NCBI GenBank assembly: GCA_030601755.1
Contig: JAUWBF010000016.1
Span: forward strand, 1-50,480
Origin: Verrucomicrobiota bacterium
GTDB lineage: Bacteria > Verrucomicrobiota > Verrucomicrobiia > Opitutales > Opitutaceae
Direction of reading: 5' to 3'
DNA: 50,480 nucleotides
Part shown: one piece after another, positions 25,639 to 33,478 of the stretch
How the letters are laid out: every line of letters begins with the position of its first letter
Numbering within the stretch: position 1 is the first letter of the stretch
Program-made: the position numbers and the translations under genes
Notes under the pieces: generated by a model
What the model was told of the DNA's origin: nothing
The model's database searches: none
The model's input: only the letters and a program-made list of their open reading frames with translations

Positions 25639-26409
25639 ATGAAAACCCGCCGGGAGATCGTGGAAAACTGGTTGCCGCGCTACACCGGCGTGCCGTTGGA
25701 CGAGTTTGGCGACCACATCCTGCTCACCAACTTCCAGCGCTACGTGAAGCTCTTCGCCAAGCTCCACGACGTGCCCGTGCGCGGACGCGACAAGCCCATG
25801 CCCAGCGCCACCGCCGGCCGCATCACCATCATCAATTTCGGCATGGGCAGCGCCACCGCCGCCACCGTCATGGACCTGCTCTCGGCCATCGCGCCCAAGG
25901 CCGTGCTCTTCCTCGGCAAGTGTGGCGGCATCAAGCACCGCGCCGAACTCGGCGACCTCATCCTGCCCATCGCCGCCATCCGCGGCGAAGGCACCAGCAA
26001 CGACTACTTCCCGCCCGAGGTCCCCGCCCTGCCCGCCTTCGCCCTGCAAAAGGCCACCTCCACCGCCATCCGCGAGGCCGCGCGCGACTACTGGACCGGC
26101 ACCGTCTACACCACCAACCGCCGCGTCTGGGAACACGACGCCGAGTTCAAGGAATACCTCAAAAAAATCCGCGTCATGGCCGTCGACATGGAGACCGCCA
26201 CCATCTTCAGCGTCGGCTTCCACAACGAGATCCCCACCGGCGCGCTGCTGCTCGTTTCCGACCAACCCATGCTGCCCGACGGCGTGAAGACCGCCGTCAG
26301 CGACAAGCTCGTCGACGAAGCCTACGTCGAGGACCACCTGCACATCGGCATCGCCGCGCTCAAGCAGCTCATCAACCGCGGCCTCACGGTGAAACACCTG
26401 CTCTTCTGA
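25639..26409 (+). CDS. amn: AMP nucleosidase, short form
   Basis: 256 residues. A nucleoside phosphorylase-type fold with LTNFQRYVKLFAKLHDVPVR, ITIINFGMGSATAATVMDLL, LFLGKCGGIKHRAELGDLIL, AAIRGEGTSNDYFPPEVPAL, TVYTTNRRVWEHD and MAVDMETATIF matches AMP nucleosidases that lack the N-terminal regulatory domain of the E. coli enzyme, which is much longer. It would split AMP into adenine and ribose 5-phosphate in purine salvage. Flanked on both sides by palindromic repeats, it is probably transcribed alone or reads through from lipBA. Confidence 0.88.
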   Translation: MKTRREIVENWLPRYTGVPLDEFGDHILLTNFQRYVKLFAKLHDVPVRGRDKPMPSATAGRITIINFGMGSATAATVMDLLSAIAPKAVLFLGKCGGIKHRAELGDLILPIAAIRGEGTSNDYFPPEVPALPAFALQKATSTAIREAARDYWTGTVYTTNRRVWEHDAEFKEYLKKIRVMAVDMETATIFSVGFHNEIPTGALLLVSDQPMLPDGVKTAVSDKLVDEAYVEDHLHIGIAALKQLINRGLTVKHLLF

Positions 26410-26419
26410 AGCCAGTGCC

Positions 26420-26510
26420 CGTAGGGGCCTCGCTCGCGAGGCCCTGAGCCGTTCGATTTTCCACTCTCGTCAACCCACGCTCCACGGGCCTTGCGAGCAA
26501 GGCCCCTACG
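26420..26510. repeat. Double-palindrome repeat 'TAGGGGCCTCGC' (family F), copy pair 1
   Basis: Left arm 26420-26444 (cgtaggggcctcgctcgcga then ggccc) and right arm 26486-26510 (gggccttgcgagcaaggccc then ctacg) are reverse complements with few mismatches. Each has internal symmetry GGCCTCGC/GCGAGGCC. The cta at 26506-26508 inside the right arm is the complement of the TAG stop of the minus-strand P-type ATPase. Related units lie at 30411-30436, 33935-33961 and 34004-34030. Confidence 0.85.
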
Positions 26511-28539
26511 CCTTCAACCCGCCGCCGCTGCGTAGCGCTCGCACCGACACAAACGCGCTCGAGCCCACCATCAGCAGCGCCGCGACCACCGGGTGCAGCA
26601 CGCCCGCCGCGGCCAGCGCCATGCCCACCGCGTTGTAGGCCGCCGCGAACCGCAGGTTGGCGCGCACGCCGCGCACCACCGCGCGCGCCAGCCGCACCGC
26701 CTCCGGCAAAAACCGCAGGTCCGTGCCCGTGAAAACCGCCGTCGCCGACGCCCGCGCCAGATCGCTGCCGCCGCCCATCGCGACCGACACGGAAGCCTCG
26801 GCCATCGCCGCCGCGTCGTTGATGCCGTCGCCGACGAAAAGCACCGCCCGCCCTTCGCCCGCCAGCGCCTTGACCCGCGCGACCTTGTCCTCCGGCGACA
26901 ACCCGCCCGACACCGGCACCGGCAGTCCATCCGGCGGATGCGGATCGCCCGTGAGCACCTCCGCGCGCAGCCCCAACGCGGCCAGCTCCGCCGCCGCCTC
27001 GTCAAGTCCCGCGCGCCAGACCTCGCCAACCACCGCCACCGCCGCCAACTCCCCATCCACCCACACCCCCGTCACCTTGGCCCCGGAAACCCCGGAAAAT
27101 TTGTCACTTAATAAGTTACAATCGGCCTTGGCCTCTTCTTCAGCAGTGCTTTGTGAAACAGAGAATTTGTCACTTATTAAGTGACAAATGGATTGGGGCG
27201 CGGGGGATGAGGGATTGAGGGAGGGGGAGCCGATGTGGAGGGTGTGTTCGATGCCGGCAGGGGTGAGGACGCGGGCGATGAGGCCGCGGCCGGGGATGAG
27301 TTCGCGGTGCGTCACGGTCACGGGCGGGAGGCCGGCGGCGGCGTCGACCAAGGCCCGCGCGATGGGATGCGCGGCGTCACGCTCGGCGGCACCCACCGCG
27401 GCACGCAGCCAGTCGGCGCGTTGTGCCCAATCGTCGCTGACATAGGTCCAGCCGGTCACCCGCAGGCGTTCCTCGGAGAGCGTGCCGGTCTTGTCGAGAC
27501 AGACAGTGTCGACGCGGGCCAGACCGTCGAGGAAGTCACCCGTGCGCGCCACGACGCCCAGCGACGCGAGCCGGGCCAAGCCGCCCCACACCGCGACCGG
27601 CGTGGCGAGGCCGAGCGCGCACGGGCAAGCCACCAGCAGCACCGCCATCGCGTTGAAGAGGGCCTGCTCCCACGGGCCGGCCAGCCACCAGCCGGCGAAG
27701 GTCGCGAGGCTCACCACGACGACCACGGGCAGGAACCACGCCATCAGCCGGTCGGCCTGTTCCTGGAGGCGCGAGGGTGCAAGGCGGGCCTGCTCGACTC
27801 GCTCCAGCAGGCGGTCGAGCCGGCGGGGGCCGGGTGACGGGCGGACACGCAGGTATCCGTCGATCGAATACGAGCCGGCCAGCACCGCGTCGCCCGGGCC
27901 GCGCGCGGAGGGTGCCCACTCGCCGGTAAGCGCGGTGTCGCGCACGTAGGCGCGACCGTCGACGATGACACCGTCGACCGCCACCGCGCCGCCGGGCGCG
28001 ACCAGCACGAGGTCGTCGGGCGCGAGGTCGGCGACGGCCTTGTCCGTCTCGGATCCGTCGGGCGCGAGCGCACGGCAGCGGGCGAAGTCGGCGCGCAGTC
28101 CGTCGGCCGCGCGCAGGGCGGCCACGCGGCTGCGCGCGCCGAGCATTTTTCCCGCGGTGTGCACGACGACGAGGATGGCCACGATCTCATAAAACACGGC
28201 GCCGACACCGGTGAAGGTGCTGACCAGCGACGCGCCCAGCGCGCCGAGCAGCGTGAGCAGGAACAACAGGTCAATGGTCACGCGCCGCCCGCGCAACGAG
28301 CGCCAGGCCGACCCAAGCAGGTCGCGTCCCAGAAAAACCAATACGGCGACCGACAGCGCGATGAGCACGCCGTGCACGACCCAGCGGCTGGCACCCTCGG
28401 CGGGCGTGAGGTTGAGCCCGAGGCTGAAGACCATGGTCTGGCCCGCCACGGCGAGCCCGATGCCGATGCGCAGCCACGCGCGGTCGATCAGGCGCTGGTC
28501 GGCCTGCAGGCCGGGTTCGGCAACGGGAGCGGATTTCAT
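26506..28539 (-). CDS. Cu(I)-type P1B ATPase without N-terminal metal-binding domain, with an in-frame repeat insertion
   Basis: 677 residues from the ATG at 28539. The P1B core is complete: TGEW actuator loop, ACPCALGLATPVA, VCLDKTGTLSEERLRVTG, AHPIARALVDAA and FVGDGINDAAAMAEASVSVA. C-terminal YNAVGM and MVGSSAF fit Cu(I) pumps. No HMA or CxxC domain precedes the first helices. Residues about 452-480 (CHLISDKFS...CNLLSDKFS) are encoded by two copies of a palindromic repeat and interrupt the end of the nucleotide-binding domain in frame. The stop codon lies in another repeat. Next to Sco, ctaA/B and the cox genes, a role in supplying copper for oxidase assembly (CcoI/CtpA-like) is likely. Confidence 0.85.
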   Translation of the reverse strand: MKSAPVAEPGLQADQRLIDRAWLRIGIGLAVAGQTMVFSLGLNLTPAEGASRWVVHGVLIALSVAVLVFLGRDLLGSAWRSLRGRRVTIDLLFLLTLLGALGASLVSTFTGVGAVFYEIVAILVVVHTAGKMLGARSRVAALRAADGLRADFARCRALAPDGSETDKAVADLAPDDLVLVAPGGAVAVDGVIVDGRAYVRDTALTGEWAPSARGPGDAVLAGSYSIDGYLRVRPSPGPRRLDRLLERVEQARLAPSRLQEQADRLMAWFLPVVVVVSLATFAGWWLAGPWEQALFNAMAVLLVACPCALGLATPVAVWGGLARLASLGVVARTGDFLDGLARVDTVCLDKTGTLSEERLRVTGWTYVSDDWAQRADWLRAAVGAAERDAAHPIARALVDAAAGLPPVTVTHRELIPGRGLIARVLTPAGIEHTLHIGSPSLNPSSPAPQSICHLISDKFSVSQSTAEEEAKADCNLLSDKFSGVSGAKVTGVWVDGELAAVAVVGEVWRAGLDEAAAELAALGLRAEVLTGDPHPPDGLPVPVSGGLSPEDKVARVKALAGEGRAVLFVGDGINDAAAMAEASVSVAMGGGSDLARASATAVFTGTDLRFLPEAVRLARAVVRGVRANLRFAAAYNAVGMALAAAGVLHPVVAALLMVGSSAFVSVRALRSGGGLKA
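27101..27187. repeat. Pair of family C palindromes inserted in a coding sequence
   Basis: TTGTCACTTAATAAGTTACAA (27101-27121) and TTGTCACTTATTAAGTGACAA (27167-27187) flank 45 bp. The unit is 87 bp, a multiple of three, and keeps the minus-strand ATPase frame open, reading C-H-L-I-S-D-K-F-S and C-N-L-L-S-D-K-F-S. The intergenic copy at 13610-13636 shows the element is mobile or dispersed. Confidence 0.85.
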
Positions 28540-28628
28540 GCGGCGGCCCCTTCGCACACGGTGCGCTCAACAAATTGCGGAACCAACGCATTGACGGCCG
28601 CTTCCAAACGCCCTAGGCCGTTCACACG

Positions 28629-29339
28629 ATGCCGTTTCTCACCACCCTCCGTCTCGCCGGCATGGCCGTATTGGCGCTGTGTCTGAACCTGTCTTTCCTG
28701 CGGGCCGAGCTGCGCACCTTCACCGACCACGAGGGACGCACCATGCAGGCGGAGATCATCAGCGCGACGGACCGCGACGTGAAGATCCGCCGCGACGACG
28801 GTCGGGTCTTCGAGGTGCCGGTGATGACGTTCACACTCGACGACCGAAAATACATCGAGAAGTGGCTCAAGGAAAAGAAGAGCGAGGCCACGCCCCTGCG
28901 CATCCGCGTCGAGGTCAGCCAGACCAAGAAGACGGTCGGGCGGGATCAAAGCTTGTCCTCCACTTCGCGCCAGGTGGAGGCCGGCTACCGCATCCTGATC
29001 AAAAACGAGGCCTCGGAGGCGCTGGACGGCATGAGGATCGAATACCGTGTCTTCAAGTTCGACGACCAGGTGGGTCTGAGCGACAGCAAGCGTCCGTTGA
29101 ACAAAATCGCCGGCAAGATCGACAAGGTCAGCGTGCCGCGGTTTGGACAGAACGAATTCACGACCAAGACGGTCATGCTGACGATCCATCAGCTCAAGCC
29201 GGAGTGGCGCTACGTCGGTGGCTACGATCCGCGCACGGCCGACTCGCTGGCGGGCATCTGGCTGCGGCTGGTCGATGCGAAGGGCACGGTCGTTCACGAA
29301 TACGCGAGTTCCGACAAGCTGACGGCCGAGGGTTGGTGA
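28629..29339 (+). CDS. Exported protein with SHD1 (SLA1 homology) domain
   Basis: 236 residues. A signal peptide (LAGMAVLALCLNLSFLRA) precedes a short SHD1-like module, RTFTDHEGRTMQAEIISATD to FEVPVMTFTLDDRKYIEKWL, about residues 27-80, common in Verrucomicrobia and Planctomycetes secreted proteins. The rest is a beta-rich domain (ASEALDGMRIEYRVFKFDD; GGYDPRTADSLAGIWLRLVD) of unknown role. It is divergent from the copper ATPase, with 89 bp between the starts. Its position in the respiratory block may be incidental. Confidence 0.65.
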   Translation: MPFLTTLRLAGMAVLALCLNLSFLRAELRTFTDHEGRTMQAEIISATDRDVKIRRDDGRVFEVPVMTFTLDDRKYIEKWLKEKKSEATPLRIRVEVSQTKKTVGRDQSLSSTSRQVEAGYRILIKNEASEALDGMRIEYRVFKFDDQVGLSDSKRPLNKIAGKIDKVSVPRFGQNEFTTKTVMLTIHQLKPEWRYVGGYDPRTADSLAGIWLRLVDAKGTVVHEYASSDKLTAEGW

Positions 29340-29362
29340 GACCGGACGCGCGGCTTCGCGTC

Positions 29363-30289
29363 TCATGGCACGACCTCGAACCAAAAGGGCGTGTAGTGAT
29401 CGGCACCGGCGATCCGGGTCTGGGCCCAGATGACGTAGAGGCCGGGTTGCGGGATGGTGAGCGTGAAGCGCAGTTGCGGCGCGCGCGGGTCCTCGGGGGG
29501 TAACAACGGGTCGACGGCCTGCGGGTGCAGGTGGGCGAAACCGCCGCGGTCGCGGTCGAAGGCGACGAGGTGCGCGTAGGCGTCCATGACAGGCTCGAGG
29601 TTGACCGGGCCGCCGTCGAGCGCGGTGAGGGTGTAGGTAAGCTCGGCGGGTTGGCCGGCGCGCACGACCTTGGCGTCGGGGCGGAGTTCGTGGCGGAGGC
29701 CGTCGTGCTCGGCGGTCCAGTTGAGGATGCGCATGTTGACCGGCACCTCACCGGGCACCTCGAAGTCGGCCGAGGCGTAGAGTCCGCGGCCGGTGGCGAC
29801 GGGCGTGAAGTCGGCGAAGACGCGGTAGGTGCCGGCCAGACGCGGCGTGAGGGTGAAGGTCCACTCGCCGGGGTTGGCGCCGGGCTCGGGGTGGACGTGG
29901 TGGTAGTCGGCCAGCGTGGGATCGACGACCATGAGGTGGAGCTTGCGGGTGTGGGCGACGAGCAGGTCGACCGGGCCGATGGGTTTGCCGCTGGCGGTGC
30001 TGAGGTTGAGCACGAATTCGGCGGGCTCGCCGATGGCCGGCGGGGTGAGCGCGCGCAGCGAGGTGACGATGGGCGAGCGCACGGCGACGACGGGCAGGAA
30101 CTGCGGGTTGGACGGGTCGCAGAACTCAAGCTGGGTGCCGCCGCCCTCGACGCGGAAGTCGCCTTGGTGGAGGTTAGTGCCGGTGGGCAGCGCGCGCAGG
30201 GCGAGGTAGAGCGCGACCGCGCCAAGCGTGAGCCAGAGGATCTGGCGCCATTGGACGGGGGCTTGGCGGTCGGCGGCGGTGGCGGGCAT
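29363..30289 (-). CDS. Membrane-anchored His-rich protein with FixH/YtkA-like repeats
   Basis: 308 residues. One N-terminal helix (ILWLTLGAVALYLALRALP) anchors a periplasmic part. Two regions share a pattern: HTRKLHLMVVDPTLADYHHV then HPEPG (about 115-140), and AYAHLVAFDRDRGGFAHLHP (about 235-255). Both resemble the metal-site motifs of YtkA/FixH-like beta-sandwich proteins. It lies on the same strand after sco, separated by 144 bp of repeats. Given the copper and oxidase genes around it, a copper-handling or oxidase-assembly role is plausible but not shown. Confidence 0.6.
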   Translation of the reverse strand: MPATAADRQAPVQWRQILWLTLGAVALYLALRALPTGTNLHQGDFRVEGGGTQLEFCDPSNPQFLPVVAVRSPIVTSLRALTPPAIGEPAEFVLNLSTASGKPIGPVDLLVAHTRKLHLMVVDPTLADYHHVHPEPGANPGEWTFTLTPRLAGTYRVFADFTPVATGRGLYASADFEVPGEVPVNMRILNWTAEHDGLRHELRPDAKVVRAGQPAELTYTLTALDGGPVNLEPVMDAYAHLVAFDRDRGGFAHLHPQAVDPLLPPEDPRAPQLRFTLTIPQPGLYVIWAQTRIAGADHYTPFWFEVVP

Positions 30290-30321
30290 GACGGGCGGGA
30301 TGATTTCGGAGGTTCGGAATC

Positions 30322-30436
30322 TTAACGCAAAGACGCGAAGGCGCTAAGGTCGCAAGGCAATGTGATGAGGATGGTTTGGCGAAGGCGCGATGATTGGCCG
30401 GCGGACGGTGAACGGGCCTCGCGAGCGAGGCCCCTA
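30322..30436. repeat. Adjacent repeats: single family B arm and family F unit
   Basis: 30322-30350 (ttaacgcaaagacgcgaagg then cgctaagg) matches the family B arm near 3008. 30411-30436 (aacgggcctcgcgagcgagg then cccctac) is a family F unit. The cta at 30434-30436 is the complement of the sco TAG stop codon, so again the repeat provides a gene's stop. Confidence 0.75.
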
Positions 30437-31330
30437 CTTGGCGGGCGGGAGTTTTTTGAGGAACTCGTCGGGCGTCCAGCGAGACCCGTCGGCGCGGTGA
30501 ATGATCCGTCCGTCGGGCGAAATGAGCACGGTGGCGAGGGTGTGCTGGATCATGTTGCCGTCAAACTGGGTGAGCACGCCGAACTGGGTGAGCAGGTCTT
30601 TGATGGCGCGCTCGGGGCCGGTGAGGAAGGTGAAGTTGGTGGTGTCGATGCCACGGGCCCGGGCGTATTCCTTGAGCACGCCGGGGGTGTCGAACTCGGG
30701 GTCGAAGGTGATGGAGATGAGCTCGAGGTCGGTGCGGCCGGCCTCCTTGGCGGCGGCCTGGGTGCGCATCATGTTCATGGTGGCGGCGGGGCACATGGTG
30801 GCGATGGGGCAGCGGGTGTAGATGAAGTTCATGAGCACGTGACGTCCGCGGAACTTGGCGATGTCGACGACCTGACCGTCCTGGTTGTAGAGGGCGAACG
30901 AGGGCAGGTTTTCGCCGATCTCGCGGTAGGCGCCCTTGCCGCGGATGGTGGTGTCCTCGCGCAGGCGGCCGGCGGCCTGGGTGACGCGGGAATCGGCGAG
31001 CGCGTCGACGGGCCAGATTTTTTCGAGGCGAAAGGTGCCGTTCTCGCCTTCGAAGAGTTCGGCGCGGATGCGTTGGCCTTCCCGGGCGTTGGCGATGTCG
31101 CCGGCGTTGACGTGGAACTCCATGGCCATGGGGGGCATGTAACCAGGGATCTCGTCGTGGTCGACGAGCAGGGTGCCGCGCTCGGCGTCGACGGAGAGGA
31201 TTTGTCCGGTGACGGGGCGGCCGGCGGGCTCGGCGGGGGCGGTCGGCGCGGGCTCGGGTCGCTTGCAGGAGGCGAGCGCGAGGCAGGCGGCGGCGAGAAC
31301 GGACAGGAGGTGCTGGGGCGACGGACGCAT
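30434..31330 (-). CDS. Sco1/SenC-type copper chaperone lipoprotein with CusF-like domain
   Basis: 298 residues from the ATG at 31330. The signal ends in lipobox LASC. An N-terminal domain (GQILSVDAERGTLLVDHDEI then PGYMPPMAMEFHV) looks like the copper-binding CusF fold, with its Met-rich PGYMPPMAMEF. The C-terminal thioredoxin-like Sco domain has LMNFIYTRCPIATMCPAATM, in which the two Cys are six residues apart rather than the classical CxxxC, and the third ligand His in MIQHTLATVLISPDG. Sco proteins deliver copper to the CuA site of oxidase subunit II. It is divergent from ctaA across 95 bp. Confidence 0.88.
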   Translation of the reverse strand: MRPSPQHLLSVLAAACLALASCKRPEPAPTAPAEPAGRPVTGQILSVDAERGTLLVDHDEIPGYMPPMAMEFHVNAGDIANAREGQRIRAELFEGENGTFRLEKIWPVDALADSRVTQAAGRLREDTTIRGKGAYREIGENLPSFALYNQDGQVVDIAKFRGRHVLMNFIYTRCPIATMCPAATMNMMRTQAAAKEAGRTDLELISITFDPEFDTPGVLKEYARARGIDTTNFTFLTGPERAIKDLLTQFGVLTQFDGNMIQHTLATVLISPDGRIIHRADGSRWTPDEFLKKLPPAK

Positions 31331-31425
31331 GGTGCAACCGTTTCGACCGGCGGAAATATTTGTCAAAGGCATTGCGGCGACTAGTGCTGTCCCTTCGCCC
31401 AGTGCCAAGCCGCCCTAATGCAGTG

Positions 31426-32505
31426 ATGAACCTCTCCGAAAATCGTCCGTCCAACGCCCCCACCCCGCCGCCGTCCGCGGCGGCCGAACCGGCGGCGCGC
31501 GAACGGCGCTCGGCCGGCTACAAGCCGGGTCTGGCGTGGTTCACCGCGATCGGCGGCGCGTGGGTGCTGGCGTTGGTGATGATGGGGGCGTTCACCACGA
31601 GCATCAACGCGGGTATGGTTTTCCCGGACTGGCCGTTGTCCAACGGTTCGCTGAATCCGGTGGGCTGGCTGCACGACGCGGCGATGTTCGCCGAGCATTC
31701 GCACCGGCTGAGCGCGGGGGTGATGAGCATCATCACACTGGCGGTGGCGGCGTGGGTGTGGACCGCCGAGGCGCGGCCGTGGGTGCGCAAGCTGGCGCTG
31801 GGCGCGGCGGCGTTGATTTTCGTGCAGGCGGGCGTGGGCGGGCTGCGCGTGCTGCTCGATCCGCAGCATCTGGATTTGCTCAACACGAGCGTGGGGCGGC
31901 TGTTCGCGATGGCGCACGCGGTGCTGGCGCAGATTTTCGTGGGTTGCCTGGTAGTGCTGGCGCTGGCGCTGGGCCGGCCGTGGATCGAGGGCGGCGCACC
32001 GGCGGCTCCGGCGGCGTGGCGCAAGCTGGGCGTGTGGTGCGTGGGCCTGCTCGTCGCGCAACTGGCGATCGCGGCGGTGATGCGGCACAGCTTCGCGGGG
32101 CTGGCGATTCCGTATTTCCCGCAGAGCACGGCGGAGGGCGGCTGGCTGCCGCCGGTGTGGACGTTCAAGGTGGGCATTCATTTCGCGCATCGCGTGATGG
32201 CGGTGGTGCTGACGGTGGCGCTGGTCGCGCTGGCGATCCGCGTGTGGCGCGACGGGCGCGCGGCGGGCGGGGCCAAGCGGTCGGCGATGATGCTGGTGGC
32301 GCTGCTGGCGCTGCAGATCGCACTGGGCGCGGCGTCGGTGCTGAGCCTGCGCGACGAGCGCTACACGACGGCGCACGTGATCGTGGGCGCGTCGCTCTTG
32401 GCGCTGACGGTCGGGCTGACGGCGTGGGGTTTCCGTTTCAAGCCGGCGCCGACCATCGAGGACGCGACGACGTTGGAGAAAAAGCTGAGCCTGCGCCGCG
32501 CATGA
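31426..32505 (+). CDS. ctaA: Heme A synthase, CtaA/COX15
   Basis: 359 residues from the ATG at 31426. After a Pro/Ala-rich cytoplasmic N-terminus there are eight helices. COX15 motifs are GAFTTSINAGMVFPDWPLSN, FAEHSHRLSAGVMSI (heme-ligand His pair), AMAHAVLAQIFVG and GIHFAHRVMAVVL with TTAHVIVGASLLAL. It oxidises heme O to heme A for the oxidase. Its stop overlaps the ctaB start (ATGA). Codons end in G much more often (GCG, CTG) than in the neighbouring cox genes. Confidence 0.93.
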   Translation: MNLSENRPSNAPTPPPSAAAEPAARERRSAGYKPGLAWFTAIGGAWVLALVMMGAFTTSINAGMVFPDWPLSNGSLNPVGWLHDAAMFAEHSHRLSAGVMSIITLAVAAWVWTAEARPWVRKLALGAAALIFVQAGVGGLRVLLDPQHLDLLNTSVGRLFAMAHAVLAQIFVGCLVVLALALGRPWIEGGAPAAPAAWRKLGVWCVGLLVAQLAIAAVMRHSFAGLAIPYFPQSTAEGGWLPPVWTFKVGIHFAHRVMAVVLTVALVALAIRVWRDGRAAGGAKRSAMMLVALLALQIALGAASVLSLRDERYTTAHVIVGASLLALTVGLTAWGFRFKPAPTIEDATTLEKKLSLRRA

Positions 32506-33434
32506 GCGAAGAGAACGGCAACAGGGAACCGGCGCCCGGGGTCGGCGGCGACGGCGGTGAGGTTGGCGGGGCGAAGTTCGGCGACTACCTTGAGCTGACC
32601 AAGCCGCGGCTGAGCTTTTTGTCCGTGGTGACGACGCTGGTCGGTTACGCGGCGGCGCGGCCGGGCTGGCATCCGAAGGAGTTTCTTTGCCTGGTGGCGG
32701 GCACGGCGGCGTGCGCGGGCGGCGTGGCGGCGCTCAACCAATGGATGGAGCACGACACGGACGCGCGCATGGCGCGCACGGCGGACCGGCCGATCCCGGC
32801 GGGCAAGGTGGCCACGGGCTCGGCGTTTGTGTTGGGCGGCGGGTTGTGCTGCCTGGGGTTGGCATTGTTGTTTGGCGGGGTCAACGGCTGGGCGGCGATC
32901 TTCGCGTTGCTGACGATCTTCGCCTACCTGGCGTGGTATACGCCGGCGAAGCGCACGTCGCGCTGGTCGACCGAGATCGGCGCGGTGGCGGGCGCGCTGC
33001 CGCCATTGATCGGCTGGGCCGGCGCGGAGAACGGCATCAGCCCGCTGGGCTGGGTGTTGTTCGGCGTGCTGTTTTTCTGGCAGATCCCGCACTTCATGGC
33101 GATCGCGTGGACGTATCGGCACGATTACTCGGCGGTGGATTTCCCGATGCTTCCGGTGCGCGACACCGAGGGCGGGCAGGTGGCGCGCTGGTCGCTGGTC
33201 AACACCGCGGCGTTGGTCGTGGTGGCGTTGCTGCCGGTGGCGCTGGGCGACTGCGGCTGGCTCTACGGCGCGGGCACGCTGGCGCTGGGCGCGTGGTTTT
33301 TGCGGGGCGCGGTTGCCTTTCTGAAACCGGAGGGACGCGACCGGGCGGCACGACGGCTGTTTTTGATCTCGATCGCATGGCTGCCGTTGCAACTGGCGCT
33401 GCTGGTGATCGACCGGCTGTGGTTGACGGCGTGA
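32502..33434 (+). CDS. ctaB: Protoheme IX farnesyltransferase (heme O synthase)
   Basis: 310 residues from the ATG at 32502. UbiA-family features are YLELTKPRLSFLSVVTTLVG, the first Asp-rich motif NQWMEHDTDARMARTADRPI, YTPAKRTSRWSTEIGAVAGA, IPHFMAIAWTYRHDYSAVDF, and nine or so helices. It adds farnesyl to heme B to give heme O, the substrate of CtaA. A 4-bp overlap with ctaA implies coupled translation. A frame open further upstream lies within ctaA and is not part of this gene. Confidence 0.95.
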   Translation: MSEENGNREPAPGVGGDGGEVGGAKFGDYLELTKPRLSFLSVVTTLVGYAAARPGWHPKEFLCLVAGTAACAGGVAALNQWMEHDTDARMARTADRPIPAGKVATGSAFVLGGGLCCLGLALLFGGVNGWAAIFALLTIFAYLAWYTPAKRTSRWSTEIGAVAGALPPLIGWAGAENGISPLGWVLFGVLFFWQIPHFMAIAWTYRHDYSAVDFPMLPVRDTEGGQVARWSLVNTAALVVVALLPVALGDCGWLYGAGTLALGAWFLRGAVAFLKPEGRDRAARRLFLISIAWLPLQLALLVIDRLWLTA

Positions 33435-33478
33435 GCGGGACGGTTTGCCTGCGGACTTTTTAAACCGAAAACGAACGT

